From contig CAJTUM010000001.1 in the NCBI GenBank assembly GCA_910579575.1, positions 176,132 through 240,131 of the forward strand: 64,000 nucleotides of DNA. The letters are read 5' to 3'. The position numbers were made by a program, and so were the translations under genes. The stretch comes from an uncultured Eubacteriales bacterium. GTDB lineage: Bacteria; Bacillota; Clostridia; Oscillospirales; Butyricicoccaceae. The notes below the pieces were generated by a model that was given only the letters and a program-made list of their open reading frames with translations, was not told the DNA's origin and did not search any database. Of the stretch, positions 32,896 to 41,326 are shown one piece after another. Position 1 is the stretch's first letter. Each line of letters opens with the position of its first letter.

Positions 32896-34452
32896 CTATT
32901 TGGCGTAGTCGATGGCGCGGGATTCCCGGACTACGTGGACCTTGATTTGGCCGGGGTAGCTCATTTCGCTTTCGATCTTTTTGGCCAGGTCTCGGGCCAA
33001 CAAAATCATCTCGTCGTCCTTCACGATTTCCGGCTTGACCATGATGCGGATTTCCCGGCCTGCCTGGATGGCGAAGGATTTTTCCACGCCTTCAAAGCTC
33101 TCGGCAACTTCCTCCAGCTTTTCAAGCCGCTTGATATAAGCCTCCAGGTTTTCTCTGCGGGCGCCGGGGCGAGCGGCGGAGATGGCGTCGGCGGCCTGCA
33201 CCAAGCAGGCGACGACTGTCCGAGCCTCCACGTCGCCATGGTGAGCTTCGATGGCGTGAATGACCTCGGGGGATTCCCGGTATTTCTTGGCCAGGTCCAC
33301 GCCGATGGCCACATGGGAGCCTTCCACCTCATGATCGATGGCCTTGCCGATGTCATGCAGCAGGCCGGCTCGCTTGGCCAGGGTTACGTCCGCCCCCAGC
33401 TCGGCGGCCAACAGACCGGCGATGTGAGCCACTTCGATGGAGTGATTGAGCACGTTTTGGCCGTAGCTTGTGCGGTAGCGCATTCGGCCCAAGATCTTCA
33501 CCAGCTCAGGGTTCAGGCCGTGAACGCCGGTTTCAAACATCGCTCTTTCGCCCTCTTGCTTGATGGTGGTTTCCACCTCTGCCTTGGCCTTTTCCACCAT
33601 CTCCTCGATGCGGGCGGGGTGAATGCGGCCGTCGGCAATCAGTTTTTCCAGAGCGATGCGGGCGGCCTCCCGGCGCACTGGGTCAAAGGAAGATAGGGTG
33701 ATGGCTTCCGGGGTGTCGTCGATAATCAGGTCTACGCCGGTCAGGTTTTCCAGGGCCCGGATATTCCGGCCCTCCCGGCCGATGATGCGGCCCTTCATCT
33801 CGTCGTTGGGCAGGGGCACCACGGAAACGGTGACTTCGCTGGCATGGTCCGCGGCGCAGCGCTGGATGGCCAGGGCGATCACCTCGCGGGCTCGGCGGTC
33901 GGCCTCCTCCTTGAGCTGCTGGTCCAGCTCCTTCAGGCGCAGGGCGGCGTCGTGACGGGCTTCCTCTTCCACCGTGGAGATCAAAAAGCTTTTGGCCTCT
34001 TCGGCGGTGAAGCCGGAAATGCGTTCCAAGGCTTCCATTTGGCTTTGCTTCAGGCCCTCTATTTCCTCCAAGGAATCGTCGGCCTTTTTCAGCTTTTGGT
34101 TCAGTTTTTCCTCTTTTTTCTCGATGTTTTCGTGTTTGCGGTCCAGCTGTTCTTCCTTTTGCTGGATGCGGCGTTCCTGCTTTTGGACGTCGCTGCGGCG
34201 CTCTTTCAGCTCTCTGTCCGCTTCGGCGCGGACCTTGAACACTTCCTCGCGGGCTTCCACCACAGCCTCGCGCTTTTTGGTTTCGGCGGATTTAATGGCG
34301 TCGTTGAGGATGCGAGTGGCTTCGTCCTCGGCGCTGCCGATCTCTTTTTCAGCGATTTTTTTTCTGTATAGGAAACCGGCAAAGAAACCGCCGGCGCAAG
34401 CGACAAAAATCAAGATAGCTGAAACGATATAAAATCCTGTATTTCCGGGCAA
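32896..34452 (-). CDS. rny: Ribonuclease Y
   Basis: 518 residues from a TTG at 34452, which has AAGGAGGAG 7 nt upstream and places the membrane helix at the N-terminus as in the family; the longer frame lacks this. Membrane helix (about 6-27), long coiled coil (about 30-190), KH domain with GRIIGREGRNIRALE, HD domain with LLHDIGKA and AHHGD, C-terminal domain. It is the membrane-bound endonuclease that starts mRNA decay. The coiled coil, KH and HD parts are intact. Confidence 0.97.
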   Translation of the reverse strand: MPGNTGFYIVSAILIFVACAGGFFAGFLYRKKIAEKEIGSAEDEATRILNDAIKSAETKKREAVVEAREEVFKVRAEADRELKERRSDVQKQERRIQQKEEQLDRKHENIEKKEEKLNQKLKKADDSLEEIEGLKQSQMEALERISGFTAEEAKSFLISTVEEEARHDAALRLKELDQQLKEEADRRAREVIALAIQRCAADHASEVTVSVVPLPNDEMKGRIIGREGRNIRALENLTGVDLIIDDTPEAITLSSFDPVRREAARIALEKLIADGRIHPARIEEMVEKAKAEVETTIKQEGERAMFETGVHGLNPELVKILGRMRYRTSYGQNVLNHSIEVAHIAGLLAAELGADVTLAKRAGLLHDIGKAIDHEVEGSHVAIGVDLAKKYRESPEVIHAIEAHHGDVEARTVVACLVQAADAISAARPGARRENLEAYIKRLEKLEEVAESFEGVEKSFAIQAGREIRIMVKPEIVKDDEMILLARDLAKKIESEMSYPGQIKVHVVRESRAIDYAK

Positions 34453-34522
34453 ATGCGTCTCCTCCTTCTTTATCAATTTTCTAAAATAGGGTTCCTTATA
34501 GCGCCCGAGGGGGACAGGCCGC

Positions 34523-34551
34523 AAAAAAACAGCGCAAACCTCCCTGCGCTG
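34523..34551 (-). terminator. Intrinsic terminator inside the rny 5' leader (possible attenuator)
   Basis: Minus-strand RNA: CAGCGCA, 8-nt loop, UGCGCUG, then seven U. It lies between the rny promoter (34627-34655) and the rny start (34452), so every rny transcript from that promoter must pass it. Confidence 0.7.
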
Positions 34552-34626
34552 GCGCCAGGAAGCAGTTCCGCTGTTATAGCTCGGCGTCCGCGCGGGCGCG
34601 CGGGGAAAAAGCAGAATACCGTTCTT

Positions 34627-34655
34627 ATTTTATATCGGCGGCTGGAAAGTGTCAA
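34627..34655 (-). promoter_or_regulatory. SigA promoter of rny
   Basis: Minus strand TTGACA (34650-34655), 17-nt spacer, TAAAAT (34627-34632). Leader of about 165 nt containing a GC-rich inverted region and the terminator at 34523. Between this and sleB (34656-34810) lies a GC-rich stretch with no gene. Confidence 0.75.
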
Positions 34656-34810
34656 GAGAAACGTCGTCGCAGGGAGCGCCCAAAGGCCCAGAGGCAGAGC
34701 AAAACGGCCGCGGCGGAAAACAGGATCGCGGCCGCCGCAAGCCCTTCTTGCCGAAGGGGCGGAGATCGTTCTCCCCTCGGCTTTCGGCGTGGGACGAGCC
34801 ATAGGCAGGG

Positions 34811-34837
34811 TAAAAAAAGAACCGCCCAAAGGCGGTT
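34811..34837 (-). terminator. Terminator of sleB
   Basis: Minus-strand stem AACCGCC / GGCGGTT with a 4-nt loop, then C and seven U (plus-strand A-run 34812-34818). Confidence 0.75.
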
Positions 34838-34849
34838 ATGGGTTAAATT

Positions 34850-35539
34850 TCACACAGCGAAGACATGGTCGCCGATGCGAGCCACCACAGGGCGGCTGTA
34901 AATCCATTGGTTGGTGGTTTTGGCCGGGTTATAATAATAGATAGCGCCGTCGGTAGGGTCCCAGCCGCTCATGGCGTCCTGGGCGGCTCGGCGAGAGGAA
35001 TCGGCCACCGGCTGGTCGTATTGTCCGTCGTCCAGGGCGGAAAAGGCGCCGGGTTGATAAATTACTCCAGATACCGAATTGGGAAAGGAGGGATGGCGCA
35101 CTCGGTTTAGAATCACCGCCCCCACCGCCACCTGGCCCTCATAGGGTTCCCCTCGGGCCTCGGCGGAAATCATCCGGGCCAGCAGATATAAATCGTTGTC
35201 CCGGCCTGCTCCGCTGCCGGCGGAGGTTTCAAATTCCGCCATGCCAAGGGCCTTTAACGTGGCGGCGCCGACCACGCCGTCGGCCGTTAGGCCGTTGCGC
35301 CGCTGAAAATATTTGACGGCCTTCACCGTTTGGGAGCCGTATATGCCGTCCACTTCTCCGTCATAATAGCCCCAGCGCTGAAGCTTTTGCTGGATGGCGC
35401 GCACTGCTTGCCCCTGGGAGCCCTGCTGATAGACCGCGGCTTGGCTCTGGGGGGCCAGCCACTGGACCAGGCTGATAATCAGGCTATTGAGCAGAAAAAG
35501 GGCGGCTAGACCCGCCAGAAGCCGTTTGTTTACTGCCAT
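34850..35539 (-). CDS. sleB: SleB-type spore cortex-lytic enzyme
   Basis: 229 residues from the ATG at 35539 (AAAGGA 11 nt upstream); an ATG at 35560 lacks a site, and the long upstream frame is antisense to the methyltransferase. N-terminal signal/anchor (about 5-28), peptidoglycan-binding domain (about 38-95, GSQGQAVRAIQQKLQRWGYY), hydrolase domain (about 115-229) with the catalytic-type Glu in ARMISAEARGEPYEGQ and PDGAIYYYNP-like ending. Such enzymes cut cortex during germination. A forespore-type promoter upstream agrees. Confidence 0.92.
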   Translation of the reverse strand: MAVNKRLLAGLAALFLLNSLIISLVQWLAPQSQAAVYQQGSQGQAVRAIQQKLQRWGYYDGEVDGIYGSQTVKAVKYFQRRNGLTADGVVGAATLKALGMAEFETSAGSGAGRDNDLYLLARMISAEARGEPYEGQVAVGAVILNRVRHPSFPNSVSGVIYQPGAFSALDDGQYDQPVADSSRRAAQDAMSGWDPTDGAIYYYNPAKTTNQWIYSRPVVARIGDHVFAV

Positions 35540-35577
35540 GATACCATACGTCCTTTGCATTTTATTTGTTTTTCGAT

Positions 35578-35606
35578 TATTATGATACAAAAGGGGCGAA
35601 TTATTC
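35578..35606 (-). promoter_or_regulatory. Putative forespore (SigG/SigF) promoter of sleB
   Basis: Minus strand GAATA (35602-35606), 17-nt spacer, CATAATA (35578-35584). This fits the SigG pattern GHATR and CATnnTA and the expected timing of sleB. Confidence 0.6.
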
Positions 35607-35688
35607 TGCCCAGGCCGCCAGGGCAGACGACCAAGGCGGCTCTGGGCGTGGCGCAGAGGCTGATCGCGTCCCAAAGGTTTTTTTATGG

Positions 35689-36444
35689 ATGATGGATAAC
35701 GATTCCGCTTGGAGGATGATTTTGGAACAAATAGAACGGGAAATCGCCCTTTGGGGCGGATACAGCCTGTTGCAGGGAAACCAGGGGCTAAAGCTGACGC
35801 AGGACAGCGCCCTACTGTCGGATTTCGTCCGGCTGAAGCCGGGAGAGCGAGGGCTGGAACTGGGGACAGGCCAAGGGGGCTTGTACGTTTTAACATTGCT
35901 GCGCAACCAGGCTGGAGAGCTGGACGGGGTGGAGCGCAACCCGGAGGCGCTGGCTGTGGCTCGGCGCAATCAAGTCCGCTGCGGCCTGGAGGGCAGAGGG
36001 AGACTGTACGAAGGGGATTTGCGCCAATTCCAGGGTCGGGCGCCCTATCAGGTCTGCCTGTGCAACCCGCCCTACGGTCTGCCGGGCCCAAAGCCCCGAA
36101 ACGCCGTTCAGCGTCTGGCTCGGGGAGAAGAGGGCTGTGGGATCGACCAACTGTGTCAGGCTCTTCGGCGCCTGTTGGCCGACAAGGGCAGGTTTTATTT
36201 TTGTTGGCCCGCCCGCCGATGGAACTGGGCCGCAAAGGCCTTGGATAGAGCCGGCTTTTCCCCCAGGCTGCTGCGGCCTGTGCGGTATCAGGCGGACAAA
36301 CCGGCCCAGCTGCTGCTGGTTATGGTCCGCCGGGGTTTAGGGGAGCTGGAGATCGGGCCGCCGCTGGTTTTGCGGGAACCCACGGGGGAATACAGCACGG
36401 AATACCGGCGGATTTATCGATTGGATGAAGAAAGGGAAGGTTGA
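35689..36444 (+). CDS. tRNA1(Val) A37 N6-methyltransferase-like protein (TrmN6 family)
   Basis: 251 residues from ATG 35689. SAM-binding motif GLELGTGQGGLY near 55-66, acidic VERNPEA, and catalytic NPPY (CNPPYG) of N6-adenine methyltransferases. A TTG at 35722 has a better ribosome-binding site (GGAGG 6 nt upstream) and gives 240 residues starting MEQIEREIALWGG; this may be the true start. It is followed 3 nt later by rsmI, a pair also seen as yabB-yabC in Bacillus. Confidence 0.85.
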   Translation: MMDNDSAWRMILEQIEREIALWGGYSLLQGNQGLKLTQDSALLSDFVRLKPGERGLELGTGQGGLYVLTLLRNQAGELDGVERNPEALAVARRNQVRCGLEGRGRLYEGDLRQFQGRAPYQVCLCNPPYGLPGPKPRNAVQRLARGEEGCGIDQLCQALRRLLADKGRFYFCWPARRWNWAAKALDRAGFSPRLLRPVRYQADKPAQLLLVMVRRGLGELEIGPPLVLREPTGEYSTEYRRIYRLDEEREG

Positions 36445-36447
36445 ACT

Positions 36448-37287
36448 ATGGCAGGAAAATTGTATGTGGTGGCCACGCCCATCGGCAACCTGGGAGATCT
36501 TTCTCCCCGGGCGCAGCAGACCTTGGCTCAGGCGGATTTCATCGCCGCCGAGGATACCCGCGTGGGCGCCAAGCTGCTCAACGCCTTTGGCATCAAAAAG
36601 CCCCAGGTCAGCTACTTTGAGCACAACCGGCGGGCCAAGGGAGAGCAGATCGCCCGCCGCATTGAAGCAGGGGAAAGCTGCGCCCTCATCACCGACGCCG
36701 GCACCCCGGCGATCAGCGACCCGGGCTGCGACCTGGTGGAAATCTGCGCTGGGCGGGGGATAGAGGTTGTGGCCGTCCCTGGCCCCTGCGCCGCCATAGC
36801 CGCCTTATCCATTGGGGGAATGCCCTGTGGACGCTGGTGTTTTGAGGGGTTTCTTTCGGTGAATAAAAAAAGCCGACGCCAGCATCTGGAGGAAATTCGG
36901 GAAGAAAAGCGGACTATGGTCTTTTACGAAGCGCCCCACAAGCTGCTGCGCACATTGGAGGATTTTTATGAGACATTGGGAGACCGGCCTATCGTGTTGG
37001 CTCGGGAGCTGACCAAAATTCATGAGGAAGCCTGGCGCGCCACCTTGTCTCAAGCTCTGGAGCGTTACCGCCAAACCCCGCCCCGAGGGGAATTTGTGCT
37101 GGTGTTGGCCGGCGCGCCGGATCAGGGGGAAAAGGAGACGGAGCAGGACCCTATGGAGCTAACGGCGGAGCTTTTGGAGCAGGGCCTTTCTCTCAGCGAA
37201 GCGGCCAAACAGGCCGCCCGCCAGCTGAATTTGCCCAAAAACAGCGTCTATCGCCAGGCTCTGGAGCGATTTTCAGAGGAGAAATAA
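36448..37287 (+). CDS. rsmI: 16S rRNA (cytidine-1402-2'-O)-methyltransferase RsmI
   Basis: 279 residues. Tetrapyrrole-methylase fold with VATPIGNLGDLS, AAEDTRVG, LITDAGTPAISDPG, VPGPCA and FYEAPHKL. It methylates C1402 of 16S rRNA. Start ATG 36448, 3 nt after the upstream stop. Its last 15 nt overlap tail-to-tail with spmB on the other strand. Confidence 0.97.
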   Translation: MAGKLYVVATPIGNLGDLSPRAQQTLAQADFIAAEDTRVGAKLLNAFGIKKPQVSYFEHNRRAKGEQIARRIEAGESCALITDAGTPAISDPGCDLVEICAGRGIEVVAVPGPCAAIAALSIGGMPCGRWCFEGFLSVNKKSRRQHLEEIREEKRTMVFYEAPHKLLRTLEDFYETLGDRPIVLARELTKIHEEAWRATLSQALERYRQTPPRGEFVLVLAGAPDQGEKETEQDPMELTAELLEQGLSLSEAAKQAARQLNLPKNSVYRQALERFSEEK

Positions 37288-37794
37288 CCGCACGGCCAAC
37301 ACAGAAACCAGAAACGCCGCCGCATCGCCGGCCAAAGCGGCCCACAAAGCCCAGCGGGTGTTTTTGGCGCCCACAGAGGCGCTGTATAGGGCTACGCAGT
37401 AGACGCTGGTTTCGCTGGAGCCCAGCATCACCGCCGCAATCAACCCTGCCGGGCTTTCCGGCCCGGCCTGCCGGATAACGTCCGCTCCCAAAGCCAGAGC
37501 CCCGCTGCCTGAAAAAGGCCGCAGCAGAGCCAGGGGCACGCACTCCGCCGGCACGCCCAAAGGCGCCAGCAGAGGCGCCAGGCCATGGGCCAGAACGTCC
37601 GTCGCCCCAGAGGCCCGAACCATCGCCAGGGCGGTCAGCATGGCCAGCATGGCGGGGAAGATGGAAACCATGGTCTTTAGGCCCTTGCGGACGCCTTGGA
37701 GAAACGCGGCGTATACGTCGCAGCCTCGGCTGAGGCCGTAAAGGGTCACGGCCGCCGCCAGCAGGGGAATCAGCGCCCGGCTCACGCGGGCCAT
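37273..37794 (-). CDS. spmB: Spore maturation protein B
   Basis: 173 residues, nearly all hydrophobic, about four to five membrane segments. Motifs GLKTMVSIFPAMLAML, LLRPFSGSGAL and GSSETSVYCVALY are those of SpmB/nucleoside-gate proteins. With SpmA it is needed for spore core dehydration. ATG 37794 overlaps the spmA stop by 13 nt; a GTG at 37785 (GTGA overlap) is an alternative start. Confidence 0.92.
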   Translation of the reverse strand: MARVSRALIPLLAAAVTLYGLSRGCDVYAAFLQGVRKGLKTMVSIFPAMLAMLTALAMVRASGATDVLAHGLAPLLAPLGVPAECVPLALLRPFSGSGALALGADVIRQAGPESPAGLIAAVMLGSSETSVYCVALYSASVGAKNTRWALWAALAGDAAAFLVSVLAVRLFLL

Positions 37795-38357
37795 ACCCTG
37801 GCCAGCAGCCGGCTGACCAACAAAACGACGCACACCGAGGCGGCGCTGGCCAGCCAGACCGCCGGCAGAATGGAAAAGGGGTCGGCGGCGCCCGCCGCCG
37901 CCCGCACCGCCGCCACGTTGGCGGGAATCAGCTGAAGAGAGGCGGAGTTGAGGGCCATCAGGAGCAAAACAGCGTCGCAATCCGGTTTGCCCTGCCGCTG
38001 GGCCAGCCGAGCCGCCGCCCGCAGGCCGGCGGGGGTGGCGGCGGAGCCCAGGCCCAGCAGATTGGCGGCCATATTTTGGCTCAGGGCCTCCATGGTTTGT
38101 TCGTCCTGGGCCGCCGAGCCGAAAATTCGCCGGATGACAGGCCCCAGCCCCCGAGCGATTTTTCGGCTCAGGCCGCTTTGATCCATGATTTCCAGAATGC
38201 CCGACCAGACGCACAGAGCTCCGCCCACAGACAGCGCCAGTTCCACGGCGTCGGCGGCGCCCTGGGGCATAGCCGCCGCCACCTGGCCGATTTGCCCTCC
38301 CAGCAGGCCGAAAACCAACGCGGCGCACAGCAGAGCGGTAAAAACTTTCGCCATCAT
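37782..38357 (-). CDS. spmA: Spore maturation protein A
   Basis: 191 residues from ATG 38357 (AAAGG about 11 nt upstream; a second ATG follows at once). Nucleoside-gate type membrane protein: AVELALSVGGALCVWSGIL, NLLGLGSAATPAGL, LLLMALNSASLQLIPA. Works with SpmB, encoded directly downstream with overlap. Confidence 0.92.
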   Translation of the reverse strand: MMAKVFTALLCAALVFGLLGGQIGQVAAAMPQGAADAVELALSVGGALCVWSGILEIMDQSGLSRKIARGLGPVIRRIFGSAAQDEQTMEALSQNMAANLLGLGSAATPAGLRAAARLAQRQGKPDCDAVLLLMALNSASLQLIPANVAAVRAAAGAADPFSILPAVWLASAASVCVVLLVSRLLARVWPA

Positions 38358-38707
38358 CGCAATCAACGCCTTTTTCTGATTTACCGCCGGCCTCAAGGGG
38401 CCGGCGGCCTATGGGCCCATTCTACGCCTTGCGAAGGGCTTTTATGCCCGCCGGCTTCCCAGATCCGCTCAAGGCCGGCAAAATCAAAATTGCTTGGGGG
38501 AGCAGAAAACAGTCGATAAAACGACGATTTTTGCCGCGCCTTCCGACGATTTGTCTGAAAAACTATTTTTATGCAAAATTGCGGCAAAGCATAAAAAATT
38601 TGGCCGGAAGGCGGACAAATTGTGAAAACGGTTGACAACAGGGGTTTTTGGTTATTTTCATCACTTTATCGGCATAAAATCTTAACAAATTTGTCACATG
38701 TCGTTTA
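38358..38707. other. Non-coding stretch between spmA and abrB
   Basis: About 350 nt without a credible gene. The part next to spmA is GC-rich, with GCCGGC-type short palindromes; the rest becomes AT-rich towards abrB. A TTGACA at 38632-38637 may be a second, upstream abrB -35 but lacks a clear -10. Confidence 0.4.
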
Positions 38708-38736
38708 TTGACACTTTTTGTAACGTCTGGTATGAT
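38708..38736 (+). promoter_or_regulatory. Consensus SigA promoter of the AbrB gene
   Basis: TTGACA (38708-38713), 17-nt spacer, TATGAT (38731-38736) with TGG before the -10. Leader of about 32 nt. Confidence 0.85.
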
Positions 38737-38774
38737 AGTAACAGCGATGTGAAATAAAGAGAGGAGGTTCCATT

Positions 38775-39026
38775 ATGAAATCTACTGGAATCGTAAGAAA
38801 CATCGACAGCCTGGGCCGCATCGTACTGCCCATCGAACTGCGCCGCACCTTGAACATCGACGCCAGCAAGGGCGACCCCATCGAGATCTACATGGACGGC
38901 ACGTCCATCGTGCTGCGCAAGCACGAGCCCAACTGCGTTTTCTGCGGCAGCTCTAAAAAGGTTTCAGAGTTCAAGGGCAAAAACGTCTGCGAAATCTGCC
39001 GCAAAGAGCTGGCGGAGAACCAGTAA
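38775..39026 (+). CDS. abrB: AbrB family transition-state regulator with zinc-ribbon tail
   Basis: 83 residues. N-terminal AbrB swapped-hairpin DNA-binding domain (MKSTGIVRNIDSLGRIVLP, IELRRTL) almost as in Bacillus AbrB; the C-terminal part (about 52-80) has CVFC and CEIC pairs that could bind zinc, a form common in Clostridia. It regulates onset of sporulation and post-exponential genes in Bacilli; here by homology. GAGGAGG precedes the ATG. Its own promoter and terminator make it monocistronic. Confidence 0.9.
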   Translation: MKSTGIVRNIDSLGRIVLPIELRRTLNIDASKGDPIEIYMDGTSIVLRKHEPNCVFCGSSKKVSEFKGKNVCEICRKELAENQ

Positions 39027-39050
39027 TCCCAGAGAAACCTGCGAAAAAGA

Positions 39051-39089
39051 AAAAGGCCGGGATAGACAAAATCTATCCGGGCCTTTTTT
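39051..39089. terminator. Terminator after abrB, likely bidirectional
   Basis: 16-17-bp stem with one mismatch (39051-39066 with 39072-39087), 5-nt loop, then T-run (TTTTTT overlapping 39084-39089). The minus strand also carries U after the stem, so it may end the converging DUF1836 gene. Confidence 0.8.
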
Positions 39090-39098
39090 ACCGGTTTT

Positions 39099-39695
39099 TT
39101 ATTTCTTTGTTTCCTTTTCCTCCTGCTCCTGTCGCTGCAAAAGCAGAGCGATCTTTTCCGCCAGCACCCGGCTGGCGTTGGCTTGGGCGGCCAGGTTCAG
39201 CGCCAGCTGAGCCAGACTTTGCCGGCGACTTTCCGTCTCTTCGGCGGCTCCGGCCTCTTCGATCTGGACGCGAGCCTGTTGGGCGGCTTGCGCCAAAGCG
39301 GCCTGCTGCGTTTGAATAAATTGGTCAAAAGCGGGCGGTAGCCCGGCGGGCTCCGCGCATTTATCGGTCAGATAGGAAATCACCGGGATAGGCAGCAGCG
39401 ATTTGAGAATGCAAATGGCGGTGAGGCGGGAAAGATGCTCGCGGCTGTATTTCTTTTTCACAGGCGGAGGAATCAGACCCAGCTTCACATAATTGTTGAT
39501 CATCGAGGGCGTGACCAGCTTGTCCCGGCCGTCGCCAAATAACGCCAGGCGCTTTTCCATAAAGACAATCACCTGGTCCATATAAAGATCCAGCTCGGGC
39601 AGAGAATCCCAACACAAGGTTCTGGGGCTGGACAGACTGTCGACGCAGTCCAATAAATTTTGATACAACCCGCCGCTTGGGCTGTTTTCGTCCAT
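39099..39695 (-). CDS. DUF1836 domain protein, MerR-like
   Basis: 198 residues. DUF1836 signature: WDSLPELDLYMDQVIVFM, LVTPSMINNYVKLGLIPPPVKKKYSREHL, then LTAICILKSLLPI. The helix-turn-helix-like part (about 55-100) resembles MerR regulators. A Gln/Ala-rich coiled tail (about 125-195) is unusual in length. AAGGAGG about 10 nt before the ATG. Regulatory targets unknown. Confidence 0.85.
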   Translation of the reverse strand: MDENSPSGGLYQNLLDCVDSLSSPRTLCWDSLPELDLYMDQVIVFMEKRLALFGDGRDKLVTPSMINNYVKLGLIPPPVKKKYSREHLSRLTAICILKSLLPIPVISYLTDKCAEPAGLPPAFDQFIQTQQAALAQAAQQARVQIEEAGAAEETESRRQSLAQLALNLAAQANASRVLAEKIALLLQRQEQEEKETKK

Positions 39696-39802
39696 GAAAA
39701 ACCATCCTCCTTACAAGCCCTTTCTCGCCGATATGAAACGGCGAAAAAATGAGCCTCTCATACATCGAAAAACGTTTCTTGGCGTTAGCGCTTGGATTTG
39801 CT

Positions 39803-40387
39803 TCACAGCTCGCCTTGGGCCAATAAATTGTCCTTTCCCATGCCGCATACGAAGGGGTTGGAATCATACTGATGACAAACTGATGACAAAAATCCAGAAA
39901 AGCAGACCGCTGCTCTGGATCGTTCATCCTTTTTACAAGCAGCTCGTTGGGAAGCGTTCTTGCGTATGCGCCGGGGCCCGCCAGCCGAATGTTTTTCAAG
40001 CCGTGGCGTTTCAAGATGTCTTCCAATTCGTCGGGCAGGAACGTATAGGTCGCGCACCAGGGCGCGTCGCCCTTTTCATAGGCGGCGATTTCTTGTTCCC
40101 CGCCCATAAATCCCTAGTTCCAAAGCTTCATAACGGCGTCTTTGCAGAAACGAAAGACCTCTACGGCTTTTTCTTTGTTGGCGACGCGCCAGGTTACCAA
40201 GGGGTCGCCGCAGGTTTCATCCAAAATAAATTGATTTTTTTGGATTGGCCCAATAGGGCAGATATCCTAAACGGCTGGACACGCTTATCGTCATTCGTTT
40301 GCGGCATATGCGTATCAATTCGCCGATCACCTTTTCCTGATGGGGATAGGTATAGGAAATCGGGGCGTCAAAGGAGAGGATCCTGCC
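39803..40387 (-). pseudogene. Broken SAM-dependent methyltransferase gene
   Basis: Reading across three frames on the minus strand gives one methyltransferase-like protein: ILSFDAPISYTYPHQEKV...VSSRLGYLPYWANP (frame a), then QFILDETCGDPLVTWRVANK...DAVMKLWN, an in-frame TAG, GGEQEIAAYEKGDAPW...GPGAYARTLPNEL (frame b), and DSNPFVCGMGKDNLLAQ to the stop at 39803 (frame c). The first shift is at an A7 run near 40235; the last near 39870. The 5' third, with the SAM-binding motif, is gone; in its place lies a plus-strand terminator. Confidence 0.75.
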
Positions 40388-40390
40388 AAA

Positions 40391-40428
40391 GGAGCGAGCG
40401 CCAAAATCGCTCGCGCCTTCTTTTTTTG
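40391..40428 (+). terminator. Orphan plus-strand terminator
   Basis: 10-bp stem GGAGCGAGCG / CGCTCGCGCC (one mismatch) with a 7-nt loop, then TTCTTTTTTT. No plus-strand gene lies upstream; it marks the break-point of the methyltransferase pseudogene. Confidence 0.55.
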
Positions 40429-40496
40429 ATTCTACTATCTTACCACGAAGCTCTTGGAGTTTCAATAGAGAGGAAAACCATATCAAAAAATTATCG

Positions 40497-40534
40497 CCGC
40501 GCCGGACTGGTTTTCAGAACCAGCAGCGGCGCGG
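40497..40534 (-). terminator. Terminator of the TauE/SafE gene
   Basis: 8-bp outer stem CCGCGCCG / CGGCGCGG with an inner CTGGTT / AACCAG stem; minus-strand RNA continues CGAUAAUUUUUUG. Confidence 0.7.
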
Positions 40535-40606
40535 CGGAACGAGAAGCCAATTTCAGGAGCCAAGGGAGAGCAAGCGCCTTGGAGGCGGTTGCCAAGAGTG
40601 GGGCGG

Positions 40607-41326
40607 TCAGCCGTTTATAGCAATCCACAGGCCGGAAACGGCCATCACTACATAGACGACGGATTTCAGCTTTTTGCCGTCTATGCTTTGGAAGATACGG
40701 CCGCCCAGCAGACTGCCCACAACCAGACCCGCCGCTCCCCAGAGGATGGGGGTTAGGACGCCGCTGGGGATCAGATGCAGCAGGCTGCGCACAATCAGCA
40801 GATAAATATTGTTAATTAAGAAATAACATTGGGTTGTGGCCATGTATTGTTCTTTATCCTCCAACACGGAGACAAAATACAGAATCATCGGCGGGCCGCT
40901 GACGCTGAATAGGCCGCCGCACACGCCGGAAATGACGCCGGCCAAGGCGGCGTTGCGGAGAATGGGCCGGATACGCACCCGGCTGCTGAAAAAATAAAGC
41001 CAAATCGCCAGAGCGATCAGAAAGACCCCCAACAGCCGTTTATAAATGGGAGAAGGGGATTCGTGCATCAGCCACATTCCGCCGGAAGCGCCCAAAATGC
41101 AGAATAGAGCGGGGAAAAACAGCTGTTTCCACTGAATGTGGCGGAAACAGCGGACCAAAATGGTCAGATTCAGCGCCAAGGACAGCACGGTGGATACGTT
41201 CAGCGCGATTTCATAAGGCAGGAACAGGGGCATAATGGCCATCATCACAATGCCGAAGCCAAAGCCCGTCACCGCCTGAAGCAGGGAGCTGGCCAGAGAG
41301 GAAAGACCCAGAAACATCATTTGCAT
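40607..41326 (-). CDS. TauE/SafE family anion (sulfite) exporter-like protein
   Basis: 239 residues, seven to eight membrane segments in two repeats. Signatures: SLLQAVTGFGFGIVMMA near the N-terminus and GVISGVCGGLFSVSGPPMILYF mid-protein. The family exports sulfite, sulfoacetate or related anions; substrate unknown. A weak AGAAGG lies about 11 nt upstream of ATG 41326. Stands alone. Confidence 0.88.
   Translation of the reverse strand: MQMMFLGLSSLASSLLQAVTGFGFGIVMMAIMPLFLPYEIALNVSTVLSLALNLTILVRCFRHIQWKQLFFPALFCILGASGGMWLMHESPSPIYKRLLGVFLIALAIWLYFFSSRVRIRPILRNAALAGVISGVCGGLFSVSGPPMILYFVSVLEDKEQYMATTQCYFLINNIYLLIVRSLLHLIPSGVLTPILWGAAGLVVGSLLGGRIFQSIDGKKLKSVVYVVMAVSGLWIAING

Noticed and set aside
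34850..36235. 461-codon version of SleB
   Set aside because: The extension is antisense to the methyltransferase gene; the signal anchor begins at 35539.
39361..40107. 248-codon minus-strand ORF as a separate gene
   Set aside because: Its first half is the middle of the methyltransferase pseudogene and its second half an out-of-frame reading of the DUF1836 gene.
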